From Nocardia albiluteola (GTDB taxonomy: Bacteria; Actinomycetota; Actinomycetes; Mycobacteriales; Mycobacteriaceae), in NCBI RefSeq assembly GCF_018860155.1, contig NZ_JAHKNI010000002.1, positions 744,945 to 808,944 of the forward strand: a DNA stretch of 64,000 nucleotides. The letters are read 5' to 3'. The number at the start of each line of letters is the position of its first letter. The stretch's first letter is position 1. Of this stretch, positions 9,653 to 19,132 are shown one piece after another. Made by a program: the position numbers and the translations under genes. The notes beneath the pieces were generated by a model. That model did not search any database. It was not told the origin of the DNA and worked only from the letters and a program-made list of their open reading frames with translations.

Positions 9653-10938
9653 TAATTCGGGCGGACGATGCGCGCGAACACGGCGCATACCAGGATCAGC
9701 ACGAGCGGGAATGCGAGCGCGGCGGTGAGCGAGCCCAGCTTGGACAGCCAGCCGATGACCGAGGGGCCGGCCAGGAACCCGAGATAGCCCAGGCCGAATA
9801 CCCGCGACATATCCGTCGCCGCCGCGGCGGTGCCGAGGTTGCCCGCGGCACTGAATATCTGAGGTATCCCGCCCGAGAGCCCGACGCCCAGCAGTGCCCA
9901 TCCGACCAGCGTCACGGGCAGCCACGTCGAGATGATGATCAGGATCAGCCCGGCCGCGGCGAGAAGCGCGCCCCAGCGCACCACCGCGACCCGCCCGAAC
10001 CGGCCGCTGACCCGGTCCGCGGTGAAGCGGCCCGCGGTCATCGTCGTGGAGAAGGCGCCGAAGGCCAGCGCGGCGGTGGCGTCGCTGACGCCCAGATGCT
10101 CCCGCACCTGCAGCGCGCTCCAGTCGTTCGCCACGCCCTCGGTCATCAGGAAGGCGAAGGCGATCGCGGCCAGCGCGAAGACCTTGCGATGCGCGCTCTC
10201 TCGCGGCGCCCTCGCGGGCGGCTGCGCGGATTCGGCCTGCGCAGTTGCCCTTGTCGGCCTGGCGTCCACGGCTGAGCCAGCGGATTCGGGCGTAGTGACG
10301 CGCTCGCCAGTCTGCTCGGCCACTATTTCCCCGCCGATCGAATCGGCTACCGCGGGCAGCGCATCGATGCGCGGCAGCAGCCTGGGCACACACAGCCCGA
10401 TCACCACCAACCCCAGTACACCCGCAGCCGCCATGGTCGCGCGCACATCCCACCCGCGGTGCATGGCGGCCGCTCCGACCAGCGATCCGGCCAGCCCGCC
10501 GCAGGAGAACAGCGCATGGAATGCCGACATGATCGGGCGCGGATAGGCCCGCTCGACCTGTACCGCCTGGGCGTTCATGGACACGTCCAGCGCGCCGTTG
10601 CCGACGCCGAAGGCCAGCAGTGCCAGCGCCAGGGCCAACGGACCGGTGGCTAGGGCCGGCCCCAGCACCGCCAGCGATACCCAGCATCCGGCCGCGGCCA
10701 CCAGAGTGCGACTGCCGAACCGGTCGGCCAGCGGCCCGGCCGCCTGCATGCCCGCGATGCCGCCGAGGGCCATCAGCAGGATCAGCATGCCGAGTGTGGC
10801 GTGGGAGGTGCCGGTGCGCTGCGATATCGCCGGGATGTGCACCACCCACATGGCACACAGGAACCCGTTCAGCCCGAACACCGCGAACACGCTGGCCCGC
10901 GCCATCCGAATCGGGGGAGCGAGTGTCGAAGCAACCAT
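9649..10938 (-). CDS. MFS transporter
   Basis: A 429-aa major facilitator with about twelve hydrophobic helices. The loop between helices 2 and 3 has GPLADRFGSRTLV, the family's characteristic motif. A charged loop of about 75 residues separates the halves (from PRLLPRIDALPAVADSIGG to REGAHRKVFAL-like sequence), longer than usual. ATG at 10938 is chosen because the upstream extension is not hydrophobic and looks non-coding. Genes of this type are often annotated as efflux pumps, but the substrate is unknown. It is followed directly by a TetR gene on the same strand. Confidence 0.87.
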   Translation of the reverse strand: MVASTLAPPIRMARASVFAVFGLNGFLCAMWVVHIPAISQRTGTSHATLGMLILLMALGGIAGMQAAGPLADRFGSRTLVAAAGCWVSLAVLGPALATGPLALALALLAFGVGNGALDVSMNAQAVQVERAYPRPIMSAFHALFSCGGLAGSLVGAAAMHRGWDVRATMAAAGVLGLVVIGLCVPRLLPRIDALPAVADSIGGEIVAEQTGERVTTPESAGSAVDARPTRATAQAESAQPPARAPRESAHRKVFALAAIAFAFLMTEGVANDWSALQVREHLGVSDATAALAFGAFSTTMTAGRFTADRVSGRFGRVAVVRWGALLAAAGLILIIISTWLPVTLVGWALLGVGLSGGIPQIFSAAGNLGTAAAATDMSRVFGLGYLGFLAGPSVIGWLSKLGSLTAALAFPLVLILVCAVFARIVRPNY

Positions 10939-11164
10939 TGATTCGACGGTACCGGTCGGAAGTACCGGCCGCTCCCATTCCCGGCCATCCGCAGCATCGT
11001 CGATGTGGGTGGCAGGGCTCCGAACTTCTACCAATTCCAACTGGTTTCGCCTTCGAGTGTATTCCGGGTCACCGACAAGTTCCGGCCCCAACATGCGGTG
11101 CCGGGAAAGGTGGGGGCTCGTCCCCGCGCGGGTCCGCGGCCATCGGGTGACTATCGTCTGGTCG

Positions 11165-11602
11165 GTGACTACTGCGCAGGATTACCCGGTGCTCTGGCCG
11201 GTGCCGACCCGGTGGGCCGACAACGATCACTACGGCCACGTCAACAACGTCACCTACTACTCGTACTTCGACACCGCGGTCAACGCCTGGCTGATGCACG
11301 CCACGGGCACCGATATCCGGGAGCTGCCCGCGATCGGCGTGGTCGCGCAGACCTCCTGCCACTTCGCGGGATCGCTCAGCTTCCCGGACCAGCTGCGCGT
11401 CGGCCTGCGAATCAGCCGCCTGGGCCGCTCCAGCATCACCTACGAGCTGGCCATCTTCCGCGAGGCCGGTGACGACCTGGAACTCGCCGCGACCGGCGGT
11501 TTCGTGCATGTCTACGTGGACAACGACACCCGCAAGTCGGTCGAGATCCCGGCCGTCATCCGCGATGCGGCCGCCGCGCTGGTCGTGGAGCCGACCAGCT
11601 GA
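11165..11602 (+). CDS. Acyl-CoA thioesterase (4HBT hot-dog fold)
   Basis: A 145-aa thioesterase of the 4-hydroxybenzoyl-CoA thioesterase family. The motif RWADNDHYGHVNNVTYYSYF near residue 16 contains the catalytic Asp and the hot-dog signature. The GTG at 11165 follows TATCGT (11152-11157) by seven bases, so the transcript is probably leaderless. It would hydrolyse an acyl-CoA ester in the cytoplasm. It faces the bkd operon, and whether it works on branched acyl-CoAs is only a guess from position. Confidence 0.86.
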   Translation: MTTAQDYPVLWPVPTRWADNDHYGHVNNVTYYSYFDTAVNAWLMHATGTDIRELPAIGVVAQTSCHFAGSLSFPDQLRVGLRISRLGRSSITYELAIFREAGDDLELAATGGFVHVYVDNDTRKSVEIPAVIRDAAAALVVEPTS

Positions 11603-11687
11603 CTGTGTCCCATCGGTCAGGCGTGCTGTCGGCCGGACTCCACGATCTCGGCCGAGCGCACGCCGGCACGACCGGGTGGGCGCGTAC

Positions 11688-13112
11688 TCAGATCCGGCCG
11701 AGCAGCGTGAGCGGATCCTCCAGCAGCGAGGCGACCGTCGCCAGGAACCGCGCCCCGAGCTCGCCGTCGATCATGCGGTGATCGAAGCTCAGCCCCACCG
11801 TGGTGACCCACCGCACCGCCAGTTCGTCGCGATAGACCCACGGCCGCTTGCGGATCGAGCCCAGGCACAGGATCGCGGCCTCGCCCGGATTCACCAGTGG
11901 CACACCGGTATCCACGCCGAAGACGCCCACATTGGTGATGGTGAAGGTGCCACCGCGCAGGTCCGCCGGCGTCGCGGATCCGGCGCGTGCGATGTCGGCG
12001 AGCCAGCCGATCTCCCGGCACAGCTCGCGCAGGCTCAGGGTGTGCGCGTCCTTGATGTTCGGCACCAGCAGGCCGCGGTCGGTGGCCACCGCGATGCCCA
12101 GGTTCACGTAGTGCTTGGTGACGATCTGCTTGGCCTCCTCGTCCCAGAACGAGTTGAGGCCGGGGAATTCCGCCATCGCCGCCACGGTCGCCTTGGCCAC
12201 CAGGGCCAGCGGGGTCAGGGTGAGCCCGGTGAAGGAGTCGGTGCCGCGCAGGTGGTCGAGCAGTTCCATGGAGGCCGTGAAGTCGGTCGTGACGAACGTG
12301 CTGGCCTGCGGAATCGTGCGGGCGCTGGCCAGCATCGCGGCCGCGGTGCGCTTGCGCACCCCGCTCACCGGGGTGCGGGTCTCGGTCGTGGTCGGCGTGG
12401 GCCGGATGACCCCGCCGTCGGGCCGCATCGCCGGCACCCGCGGCGCGCTGGGACGCGGGGCGGCCGCGGCCGGGTCGTCCTCGCGAATTCGGTTGCCCGG
12501 CTGCGAGACCGGCACCGCATGGCGCACATCCTCGACGGTGACCGCGCCACCGGGCCCCGAACCCGCGACGAAGGTGAGGCTGATGCCGAGCTCGCGGGCC
12601 AGTTTCCGGGCGCCGGGGGTGGCCGCCGGGCGATCGGGGTAGGCGACCGGCGCCTCCTCCTCCCCGGATTCCTCGTCGTTCAGCGAATTGGCTTGCGCGG
12701 CATCGAAATTTGCCGATCGGCGGGTGCGGCGAGAGGTGCTCTCGTCGTCGGGGCCGTAGCCGACCAGCACCGAGCGGCGTTCGGACGGTGCCGCCGTCTC
12801 TCCGGACGCTTGGCGCTCGGCCGTGCCGTTCGCGCCGGCGCTCGCCGCCGGGGTGTCGCTGTGCACGCGAATCAGTGGCGCGCCCACCGGCACCGTATCG
12901 CCGGGCTGGGCCAGCAGCTCGGTGACCCGTCCCGCGAACGGACACGGCAGCGCGACCTGCGCCTTGGCCGTCTCCACCTCGGCGATGGTCTGATTCAGCT
13001 CCACCACATCGCCGACGGCCACCGCCCAGGAGATCAGCTCGGCCTCGGTCAACCCCTCTCCGAGATCGGGAAGCCGGAATTCAAGTTCTCGCGCAGCGTC
13101 GTCCACGGGCAC
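11688..13112 (-). CDS. bkdC: Dihydrolipoamide acyltransferase (E2) of branched-chain 2-ketoacid dehydrogenase
   Basis: E2 core of the branched-chain ketoacid dehydrogenase (474 aa), which transfers the acyl group to CoA. It has one lipoyl domain at the N-terminus with lipoyl-lysine in EVETAKA (Lys50), a long Ala/Pro/Ser-rich linker, and an E3-binding domain around residues 160-205 (ATPGARKLARELGI, GPGGAVTVEDV). The C-terminal catalytic domain ends with LSFDHRMIDGELG (active-site His and Asp). It is the last of the three bkd genes, 96 nt after bkdB. No E3 gene is nearby, so a shared lipoamide dehydrogenase must be used. Confidence 0.93.
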   Translation of the reverse strand: MPVDDAARELEFRLPDLGEGLTEAELISWAVAVGDVVELNQTIAEVETAKAQVALPCPFAGRVTELLAQPGDTVPVGAPLIRVHSDTPAASAGANGTAERQASGETAAPSERRSVLVGYGPDDESTSRRTRRSANFDAAQANSLNDEESGEEEAPVAYPDRPAATPGARKLARELGISLTFVAGSGPGGAVTVEDVRHAVPVSQPGNRIREDDPAAAAPRPSAPRVPAMRPDGGVIRPTPTTTETRTPVSGVRKRTAAAMLASARTIPQASTFVTTDFTASMELLDHLRGTDSFTGLTLTPLALVAKATVAAMAEFPGLNSFWDEEAKQIVTKHYVNLGIAVATDRGLLVPNIKDAHTLSLRELCREIGWLADIARAGSATPADLRGGTFTITNVGVFGVDTGVPLVNPGEAAILCLGSIRKRPWVYRDELAVRWVTTVGLSFDHRMIDGELGARFLATVASLLEDPLTLLGRI

Positions 13113-13208
13113 CTCTGTCTGTGTTGGATAACGGGGCCTGTGCGGGGCCCTGCGTGGTTACGCAGGCTTCCTGCTTCGGGCCCGCCGGTACGCCCCGGAC
13201 CTGGCGGG

Positions 13209-14261
13209 TCAGGCGGCTAGTGTGCGGTCGACCGCGTCCAGGATGCGGTCGGGGTCGGGCAGGTGGTGCCGTTCGAGCTTAGCCGGGGGATAGGGGATGT
13301 CGAAGCCTCCGACGCGCAGGACCGGCGCTTCGAGCTGGTAGAAGCAGCGTTCGGTGATCCGGGCGGCGATCTCCGCGCCCAGTCCGGCGAAGACCGGCGC
13401 CTCGTGGGTGACGATCAGCCGCCCCGTCCGGCGCACCGAGGCCTCGATGGTGTCGAAGTCGATGGGAGAGAGGCTGCGCAGATCGATCACCTCCAGCGAA
13501 TGGCCTTCCCCCGCCGCGATTTCGGCCGCGGTGAGCGCCGTGCGCACCATGCCGCCGTAGGCCACGACCGTCGCGTCGGTGCCGGCGCGGCGGATGCGCG
13601 CGGAGTCCAGCGGATACGGATCGGCGTCCAGGGCGGCGAAATCCACCTCGGCCTTGTCCCAGTAACGCCGCTTGGGCTCGAAGAAGATCACCGGGTCGTC
13701 CAGCGAAATGGCCTGCCGGATCATCAGATAGGCGTCGTCCGGCGTGCTCGGGGAGACCACCCGCAGCCCCGCGGTGTGCGCGAAGTACACCTCGGGTGAC
13801 TCGGAGTGGTGCTCGACCGAGCCGATGCCGCCGCCGAACGGAATGCGAATCGTGATGGGCGCGCGGACCTTTCCCTGCGTGCGGTAGTGGATCTTGGCGA
13901 CCTGGGACACGATCTGATCGAAGGCCGGATAGACGAAACCGTCGAACTGGATCTCGCACACCGGCCGGTAGCCGCGCAGCGCCATGCCGAAAGCCGTTCC
14001 GATGATGCCGGATTCGGCCAGCGGGGTATCGATGACGCGGTTGTTGCCGAAGTCCTTCTGCAGCGTGTCCGTGACCCGGAAGACGCCGCCGAGGCGCCCG
14101 ATGTCCTCGCCCATCAGCAGGACCTTCGGGTCGTCCTCGAGGGCGCGGCGCAGGCCGGTATTGAGGGCGCCCGCAAAGGTTGTCGTGATCGCCGGGAGGT
14201 GGGTGGTCATCGGGGACGGTGAGCCGATGGAGCTTGCGGAATCGGCGGGGTGGGTAGTCAC
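13209..14261 (-). CDS. bkdB: Branched-chain 2-ketoacid dehydrogenase E1 beta
   Basis: E1-beta chain (350 aa), a transketolase-like pyrimidine-binding domain followed by the transketolase C-terminal domain. Recognisable parts are LMGEDIGRLGGVFRVT, FGGGIGSVEHHSESPEVYF and FFEPKRRYW. GTG at 14261 is chosen: it overlaps the E1-alpha stop as GTGA and has GGAGGGAG upstream. An internal ATG at 14211 would drop a low-complexity N-terminus. It pairs with E1-alpha to decarboxylate the ketoacids of valine, leucine and isoleucine. Confidence 0.93.
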   Translation of the reverse strand: MTTHPADSASSIGSPSPMTTHLPAITTTFAGALNTGLRRALEDDPKVLLMGEDIGRLGGVFRVTDTLQKDFGNNRVIDTPLAESGIIGTAFGMALRGYRPVCEIQFDGFVYPAFDQIVSQVAKIHYRTQGKVRAPITIRIPFGGGIGSVEHHSESPEVYFAHTAGLRVVSPSTPDDAYLMIRQAISLDDPVIFFEPKRRYWDKAEVDFAALDADPYPLDSARIRRAGTDATVVAYGGMVRTALTAAEIAAGEGHSLEVIDLRSLSPIDFDTIEASVRRTGRLIVTHEAPVFAGLGAEIAARITERCFYQLEAPVLRVGGFDIPYPPAKLERHHLPDPDRILDAVDRTLAA

Positions 14262-15349
14262 TGCGGTGCTCCCTCCAGGTAGGCCGCGTACTGGCGCCGC
14301 TCGGAGTCGATCAGGGGATGCGCGGTGGTGTAGACGTGTTCGAACAGTTCCCCCGGTTCCGGATCGGGCATCTCGATGGTCGCGCCGCGCAGCCGGTCGC
14401 CGACGTCGTCCGAGCGTTCCCGCACGCGTTGCTCGAAATCGCTGTCCCACAGCTCTTCCCGCTCGAGCAGCCGTCGCATGCGGTCGATGGGGTCGCGGCG
14501 CTGCCACAGCTCGGTCTCGGCGGCCGAGCGGTAGCGGGTGGGATCGTCGGCGGTGGTGTGCGGGCCCATACGGTAGGTGATGGCCTCGATGAAGGACGGG
14601 CCGCCGCCCGCCCGGGCCCGCGCCACGGCCTGCCTGGTCACGGCCAGCACCGCGAGCGCGTCGTTGCCGTCGACCTGGACGCCGGGAATGCCGTAGCCGT
14701 ACGCGCGCCGCGCGATCGGCGTGGCGCTCTGCACCCGGACCGGTTCGCTGATGGCCCAATGGTTGTTCTGGCAGAAGAACACCACCGGCGCGCTCCACGA
14801 GGCGGCGAATCCCAGCGCCTCGGCGATATCGCCCTGACTGGTGGCGCCGTCGCCGAAGTAGGCGATCACCGCGATCTCGGCGCCGTCCAGATTGGCGGCG
14901 TAGGCGTAGCCGGTGGCGTGTAATCCCTGCGACCCCACCACGATTGCCGGATTCGTCATATTGATCTCGGCCGGATCCCAGCAGGAGTGCGCCGCACCGC
15001 GCCACAGCCGGGTGAGCTGCGCCGGATCCACCCCGCGGCAGTAGGCCACGCCGGCTTCGCGATAGCTGCAGAACACGTAGTCGTCGGAGTGCAGCGCGTG
15101 CGCGGAACCGATCTGCGCGGCCTCCTGCCCCAGCAGCGGCGGCCACAGCCCGAGCTGGCCCTGCCGCTGCAGGGCCGTGGCCTCGACGTCGATCCGGCGG
15201 GTGACGACCATGTCCTCGTACAGCCGCCGCAGCCGGTCGGGGCCGACGTCGGCCACCAGGGCCGCGTGCTCGCGGTCGAAGACCCGGCGGCCGTCGGGCT
15301 GGACGAGTTGCACCGGATAGCTGGACGCTGCCTCGCGGGTGGTGGGCAT
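14258..15349 (-). CDS. bkdA: Branched-chain 2-ketoacid dehydrogenase E1 alpha
   Basis: Thiamine-diphosphate-binding E1-alpha (363 aa). The ThDP/Mg motif runs from YFGDGATSQGDIAEALGF to CQNNHWAIS, with the DxNDALAV region after it. The charged RMGPHTTADDPTRYR loop is the usual phosphorylation-loop region of these enzymes. It heads the bkdA-bkdB-bkdC operon and is divergent from an Lrp-type regulator, the usual arrangement in actinobacteria. Confidence 0.94.
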   Translation of the reverse strand: MPTTREAASSYPVQLVQPDGRRVFDREHAALVADVGPDRLRRLYEDMVVTRRIDVEATALQRQGQLGLWPPLLGQEAAQIGSAHALHSDDYVFCSYREAGVAYCRGVDPAQLTRLWRGAAHSCWDPAEINMTNPAIVVGSQGLHATGYAYAANLDGAEIAVIAYFGDGATSQGDIAEALGFAASWSAPVVFFCQNNHWAISEPVRVQSATPIARRAYGYGIPGVQVDGNDALAVLAVTRQAVARARAGGGPSFIEAITYRMGPHTTADDPTRYRSAAETELWQRRDPIDRMRRLLEREELWDSDFEQRVRERSDDVGDRLRGATIEMPDPEPGELFEHVYTTAHPLIDSERRQYAAYLEGAPQ

Positions 15350-15521
15350 GGCCTCTGCCTTCCTACTCCGTCGGCGCTCCGGGGTCTGGGCGCCGTGGCG
15401 ACAAGGGCATTATGTGCTCTACCTCACAGCATCCACGATTGGGCGACCTGCGCAAGCATTAACATGCCAACTGGGCAGAATGCGTCGTCACGGGGTCCGG
15501 ATTGCTGTCATACTGCGTAAC

Positions 15522-16064
15522 ATGTCCAGTGGAGAACCCGTCGGAGCCGTGGTCGATGCGACAGATGCGCGACTACTGCTGGAATTGGTCGCGAATCCCC
15601 GCGCGACCGGCGTTGAATTGGCCACCAGGCTGGGCCTGTCGCGCAATACCGTGCAGGCCCGGCTGGCGCGCTGGGAGGCGGCGGGGGTGCTGGCCGATTT
15701 CGATCGCCGGGTCGATCCGCGCGCCCTGGGCTACCAGCTGGCGGCCTTCGTCGCGGTGGTGTGCGATCAGCATCGGCTCGATGCGATCGTCGCCGAATTG
15801 TCCGAGGTCCCCGAGGTGACCGAGGTCTGCGGCATGACCGGGCTGACCGATCTCACCGTGCGCGTGGTCGCCCGCGACGCCGACGATCTGTACCGCATCG
15901 CCGGGCGGATCCTGAAGATCCCCGGCGTGGAACGCACGAACATGGCCCTGGTGATGCAGCAGCTGGTCGGGCCCCGCACCGCACCGCTGCTGCGCAGGCT
16001 GTCCCGCGCCAACGGTGCCGCGCGCCAGGATTCGGTCCGCCCTGCGGCCCGTTCCGCGCGCTGA
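15522..16064 (+). CDS. Lrp/AsnC family regulator, probable bkd regulator
   Basis: A 180-aa feast/famine regulator. The N-terminal helix-turn-helix is GVELATRLGLSRNTVQARLARWEAAGVL (part quoted). The C-terminal effector domain (about 75-150) includes EVCGMTGLTDLTVRVVARD, the typical RAM/ligand region. The last ~15 residues are basic. It is divergent from bkdA across about 170 bp, which fits a BkdR-like role responding to branched-chain amino or keto acids. The target is inferred from position. Confidence 0.88.
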   Translation: MSSGEPVGAVVDATDARLLLELVANPRATGVELATRLGLSRNTVQARLARWEAAGVLADFDRRVDPRALGYQLAAFVAVVCDQHRLDAIVAELSEVPEVTEVCGMTGLTDLTVRVVARDADDLYRIAGRILKIPGVERTNMALVMQQLVGPRTAPLLRRLSRANGAARQDSVRPAARSAR

Positions 16065-16132
16065 TCGCCGCGCCCTCGACCTGTCCCCGGCGCGGCCGGA
16101 CCGAGTGGGCCGGGGGCGATCTTCGCGCCCGG

Positions 16133-16945
16133 TTATCGGCTCTCCCGGATCTCCGCGCCCGCAACCTCACGGACGGCGTCGGCGACGGCGCGGAAGTCCT
16201 TGCGCAGGATGTGGTCGTGGTTGCTGGCCACCTTGGCGCTCACCTTGATGTGCGGGTTGCGAGCGACCACCGCATCGGTGGCGGCGCGGATCTTTTCCTG
16301 CTCGTCCCCGTGGCTGCCGAACGACGCCCCGGAGGCCAGCACATACCGGGTCGGGACGGTGATGGAATCCAGTACCGGCCCCAGGTTCGCGGCACGGGAG
16401 ATCTTCCCGAGTTCGATGTTGCACTCGGCCTGCTGCGCGGCGGGCAGGCGCGGGGTCAGACCGGTCGGGCGCAGCAGGGTAGTGACCGGGGACAGCAGCT
16501 TGAACAGCCGGCGGATCCGGGCCTCCATGGCGTCGTCCAGCCAGTCGTACGGCTCGGCGCCCTCGACCAGGACGGCGCCCAGGGCGCGCTGGGGATTGCG
16601 GGCGGCCCAGTGCGAGGCGACGAACGCTCCGTAAGACCAGCCCACCACCAGCGCCCGGTCCACGCCCCGCGCCGCGAGCACGGCGTCGACATCGCGCACG
16701 CACGCCTCGAAGGAGTAGTCGGCCGAGGTGCCGGACTTCTTGCCGCGGGCCCGCTCGTCGAAGGTGATGTGCCGGAAGCCGGGGCCGAGGTCGGCCAGGA
16801 CCCGCTTCCAGTAGCCCTGGGTGGCGAACTGTCCGTTGCAGTAGATCACCGGGATGCCGGACCCGCCGGTGTCGGTGACGGCCAGGGCGGTGTCGTCGAC
16901 CGGAATCATGCCGGTCCAGGCCGCGGAGGTGGTGTTGTTCGTCAT
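16133..16945 (-). CDS. Alpha/beta hydrolase
   Basis: A 270-aa alpha/beta hydrolase. The nucleophile elbow VVGWSYGAF places the catalytic serine, HITFDERARGKKSG is the usual strand-4 region, and a histidine near the C-terminus (ASNHDHILRKD) completes the triad. ATG at 16945 is preferred; the upstream extension has no hydrolase-like sequence. Substrate is unknown. The gene lies head to head with a truncated SDR, 103 bp away. Confidence 0.83.
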   Translation of the reverse strand: MTNNTTSAAWTGMIPVDDTALAVTDTGGSGIPVIYCNGQFATQGYWKRVLADLGPGFRHITFDERARGKKSGTSADYSFEACVRDVDAVLAARGVDRALVVGWSYGAFVASHWAARNPQRALGAVLVEGAEPYDWLDDAMEARIRRLFKLLSPVTTLLRPTGLTPRLPAAQQAECNIELGKISRAANLGPVLDSITVPTRYVLASGASFGSHGDEQEKIRAATDAVVARNPHIKVSAKVASNHDHILRKDFRAVADAVREVAGAEIRESR

Positions 16946-17048
16946 GGCTTGCGTCCCTTGCTCTTCGAGTGTTATCGGGTGACTGGAGATACTGTCGCCG
17001 GGCGAGCTGACACCGACCTGATACGGATCTGACGCGTCGATCGGCCGC

Positions 17049-17477
17049 ATGTCGGCCGGATGGCACGACGCCACCGCGGTGGGGCTGCTCACCCAGATCG
17101 GCTCGGCGCCCTACGCGGTCACCAAGCACGCCGCCGTCGGCTTTGCGGAGTGGCTCGCTGTTACATACGGCGACAAGGGAATTCGGGTGAGCTGTGTCTG
17201 CCCGATGGGGGTCGACACGGATCTGCTGCGCGCGGGCTCGCAGACCTTCGCCGATGCCGCCGAATCCGAGCAGGCGATCCGCGCGGTCGTATCGGCCGGT
17301 GAGGTGCTGACGCCCGAGCGGGTGGCCGCGGAGATCCTCGCCGGAGTCGCCGACGAGCGGTTCCTGATCCTGCCGCATCCGCAGGTGCTCGAGATGTACC
17401 GGCACAAGGGATCGGATTACGACCGCTGGATCTCCGGCATGCGCCGCTACCAGGCGACCCTCGCCGCGCAGAACTGA
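17049..17477 (+). pseudogene. 5'-truncated SDR remnant
   Basis: This 142-aa frame is the C-terminal half of an SDR protein. It contains GLLTQIGSAPYAVTKHAAV (catalytic Tyr and Lys), GIRVSCVCPMGVDTDLLRAG and the helical end. The N-terminal Rossmann fold and TGxxxGIG motif are absent, and no such sequence is found in any frame between the alpha/beta hydrolase and this frame. It is probably a decayed gene that lost its 5' half when the neighbouring hydrolase arrived or a deletion occurred. Confidence 0.65.
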
Positions 17478-17492
17478 TCGTCCGACTAATTT

Positions 17493-17529
17493 CAGTCCAG
17501 TTTCGAGCAATTGGCTCGTGACTGGACTG
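17493..17529. other. Two-part hairpin between SDR remnant and benE-like gene
   Basis: CAGTCCAGT (17493-17501) pairs with ACTGGACTG (17521-17529), and inside it CGAGC (17504-17508) pairs with GCTCG (17514-17518) around a 5-nt loop, with two bases unpaired on each side. It may be a terminator for the remnant or an operator/structured leader of the BenE gene, which starts 25 nt later. No U-run follows. Confidence 0.55.
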
Positions 17530-17553
17530 GTCCGAACCCGGGAACATGACGTC

Positions 17554-18954
17554 ATGACCGTCACCGACCCGCAGGCCGGGCTTTCCGACGTGCGGGCCGA
17601 GGGGTCGGCCGTGCGCGTCGGGGAGTCCATGACGCCGGATGTGGATATCCTCGCGCCCGATACGACCCCGGACGCGTCAGGGGCCGATTCGGAACTGGCG
17701 GTGTCGAGGCCGGCGCCTTCGCCCTCGGCCGCGTCGTCCGGTGAATTCGACTCGGACGATCCGGGGGCGGTGGCGGCCGATCCCGGCGTCTGGCAACCGA
17801 TCAGCGCCGGGATCGTGGCCGCGCTGGTGGGGTTCACCAGTGCCTTCGCTGTGGTGTTGACCGGACTGGAGAAGGTGGGCGCGACGCCCGCGCAGGCGGC
17901 CTCGGGTCTGCTCGCGGTGTGCCTCGCGCAGGCGGTCGGGATGCTGGTGCTGAGCCGGCGCTATCGGATGCCGATCGCGCTAGCCTGGTCCACGCCCGGC
18001 GCGGCGCTGCTGGCCACGACCGGCGTGGTGGCCGGCGGGTGGCCCGCCGCGGTGGGCGCGTTCGTCGTGACCGGCGCCCTGATCGTGCTCACCGGCTACT
18101 GGGGGCTGCTGGGCCGGCTGATCGCGGCGATTCCGGTCGAGATCGCCCAGGCCATGCTGGCCGGGGTGCTGATGCCGCTGTGCCTGGCGCCGGTGCATGC
18201 CCTCACGGCGAGTCCCCTGGTGGTCGTGCCCGTCATCGCGGTCTGGCTGGCGCTGCAGCGGTTCGCGGCGCGCTGGGCGGTGCCCGCGGCGTTCGCGACC
18301 GCCGCGATCGGCGCCGGCATCTCCATCGCCCTCGGGCACCGCGGACTCGACCTCGCGGCGATGACGCCGAGGGTGGAACTGACGGTGCCGCATTGGAGTT
18401 GGCAGGCGATGATCGGCATCGCGGTACCGCTCTACATCGTCACCATGGCGGGGCAGAACATCCCGGGCACCGCCATCATGAACTCGTACGGCTATACGGT
18501 GCCGTGGCGCGCCGCGATGACCGCGACCGGCGTGGGCACGATGCTCGGCGCGGCGGCGGGCGGGCACGCGATCAACCTGGCCGCGATCAGTTCGGCGCTG
18601 TCCGCCGCGCCGTCCGCGCACCCGGATCCGCGTCGCCGCTGGATCGCGGTGTTCAGCGTCGGCTGCAGCTATCTGGTGCTGGCACTGGCCGCGGGCGCAC
18701 TGGTGGTGCTCGCCGCGGCCGCACCCAAGGGCGTGCTGGAAACCGTTGCCGGGCTTGCCCTGATCGCCACGTTCGCCGGGGCGCTCACCGCGGCCCTCGC
18801 CACCGCCGAGCATCGGCTCGCCGCCGCGGCCACCTTCCTGGTGGCGGCCTCGGGCTTCGCGGTGTTCGGCATCGGCGGCGCCTTCTGGGGGCTGCTCGCC
18901 GGGCTGCTGGTGCGCTGGGTGCTCACCGCGCGCCGCCCCGCGCCGACTACTTGA
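17554..18954 (+). CDS. BenE family benzoate/aromatic-type transporter
   Basis: A 466-aa membrane protein of the BenE benzoate:H+ symporter family. After a ~75-residue acidic, Ser/Pro-rich cytoplasmic N-terminus come about twelve hydrophobic segments. LAWSTPGAALLATTG and MAGQNIPGTAIMNSYGY are strongly conserved in BenE. ATG at 17554 is chosen; GTG at 17518 lies inside a hairpin. No aromatic-degradation genes are adjacent, so benzoate as substrate is uncertain. Confidence 0.85.
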   Translation: MTVTDPQAGLSDVRAEGSAVRVGESMTPDVDILAPDTTPDASGADSELAVSRPAPSPSAASSGEFDSDDPGAVAADPGVWQPISAGIVAALVGFTSAFAVVLTGLEKVGATPAQAASGLLAVCLAQAVGMLVLSRRYRMPIALAWSTPGAALLATTGVVAGGWPAAVGAFVVTGALIVLTGYWGLLGRLIAAIPVEIAQAMLAGVLMPLCLAPVHALTASPLVVVPVIAVWLALQRFAARWAVPAAFATAAIGAGISIALGHRGLDLAAMTPRVELTVPHWSWQAMIGIAVPLYIVTMAGQNIPGTAIMNSYGYTVPWRAAMTATGVGTMLGAAAGGHAINLAAISSALSAAPSAHPDPRRRWIAVFSVGCSYLVLALAAGALVVLAAAAPKGVLETVAGLALIATFAGALTAALATAEHRLAAAATFLVAASGFAVFGIGGAFWGLLAGLLVRWVLTARRPAPTT

Positions 18955-19132
18955 CGTTGCCATCGCCGGAGCCTGGTCGTCGGGCTGGTGTCCGGCTCAC
19001 TGTGTTTCGCTATGCGGGCCCGGATCGTGGCATATGCCGGTATGGGGGCGGACCGGGCTCGAGGTGCGCGGATTGCCGTAGGGTGAAGGGCGTTCGCGTC
19101 CCGGGGGTACCCATGTGGCAGAGGAGCTGAGC

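Noticed and set aside
9041..10978. Fusion of an MFS-overlapping frame with TetR
   Set aside because: The upstream part is antisense-like noise in a shifted frame over the MFS gene; the TetR start at 9634 is natural.
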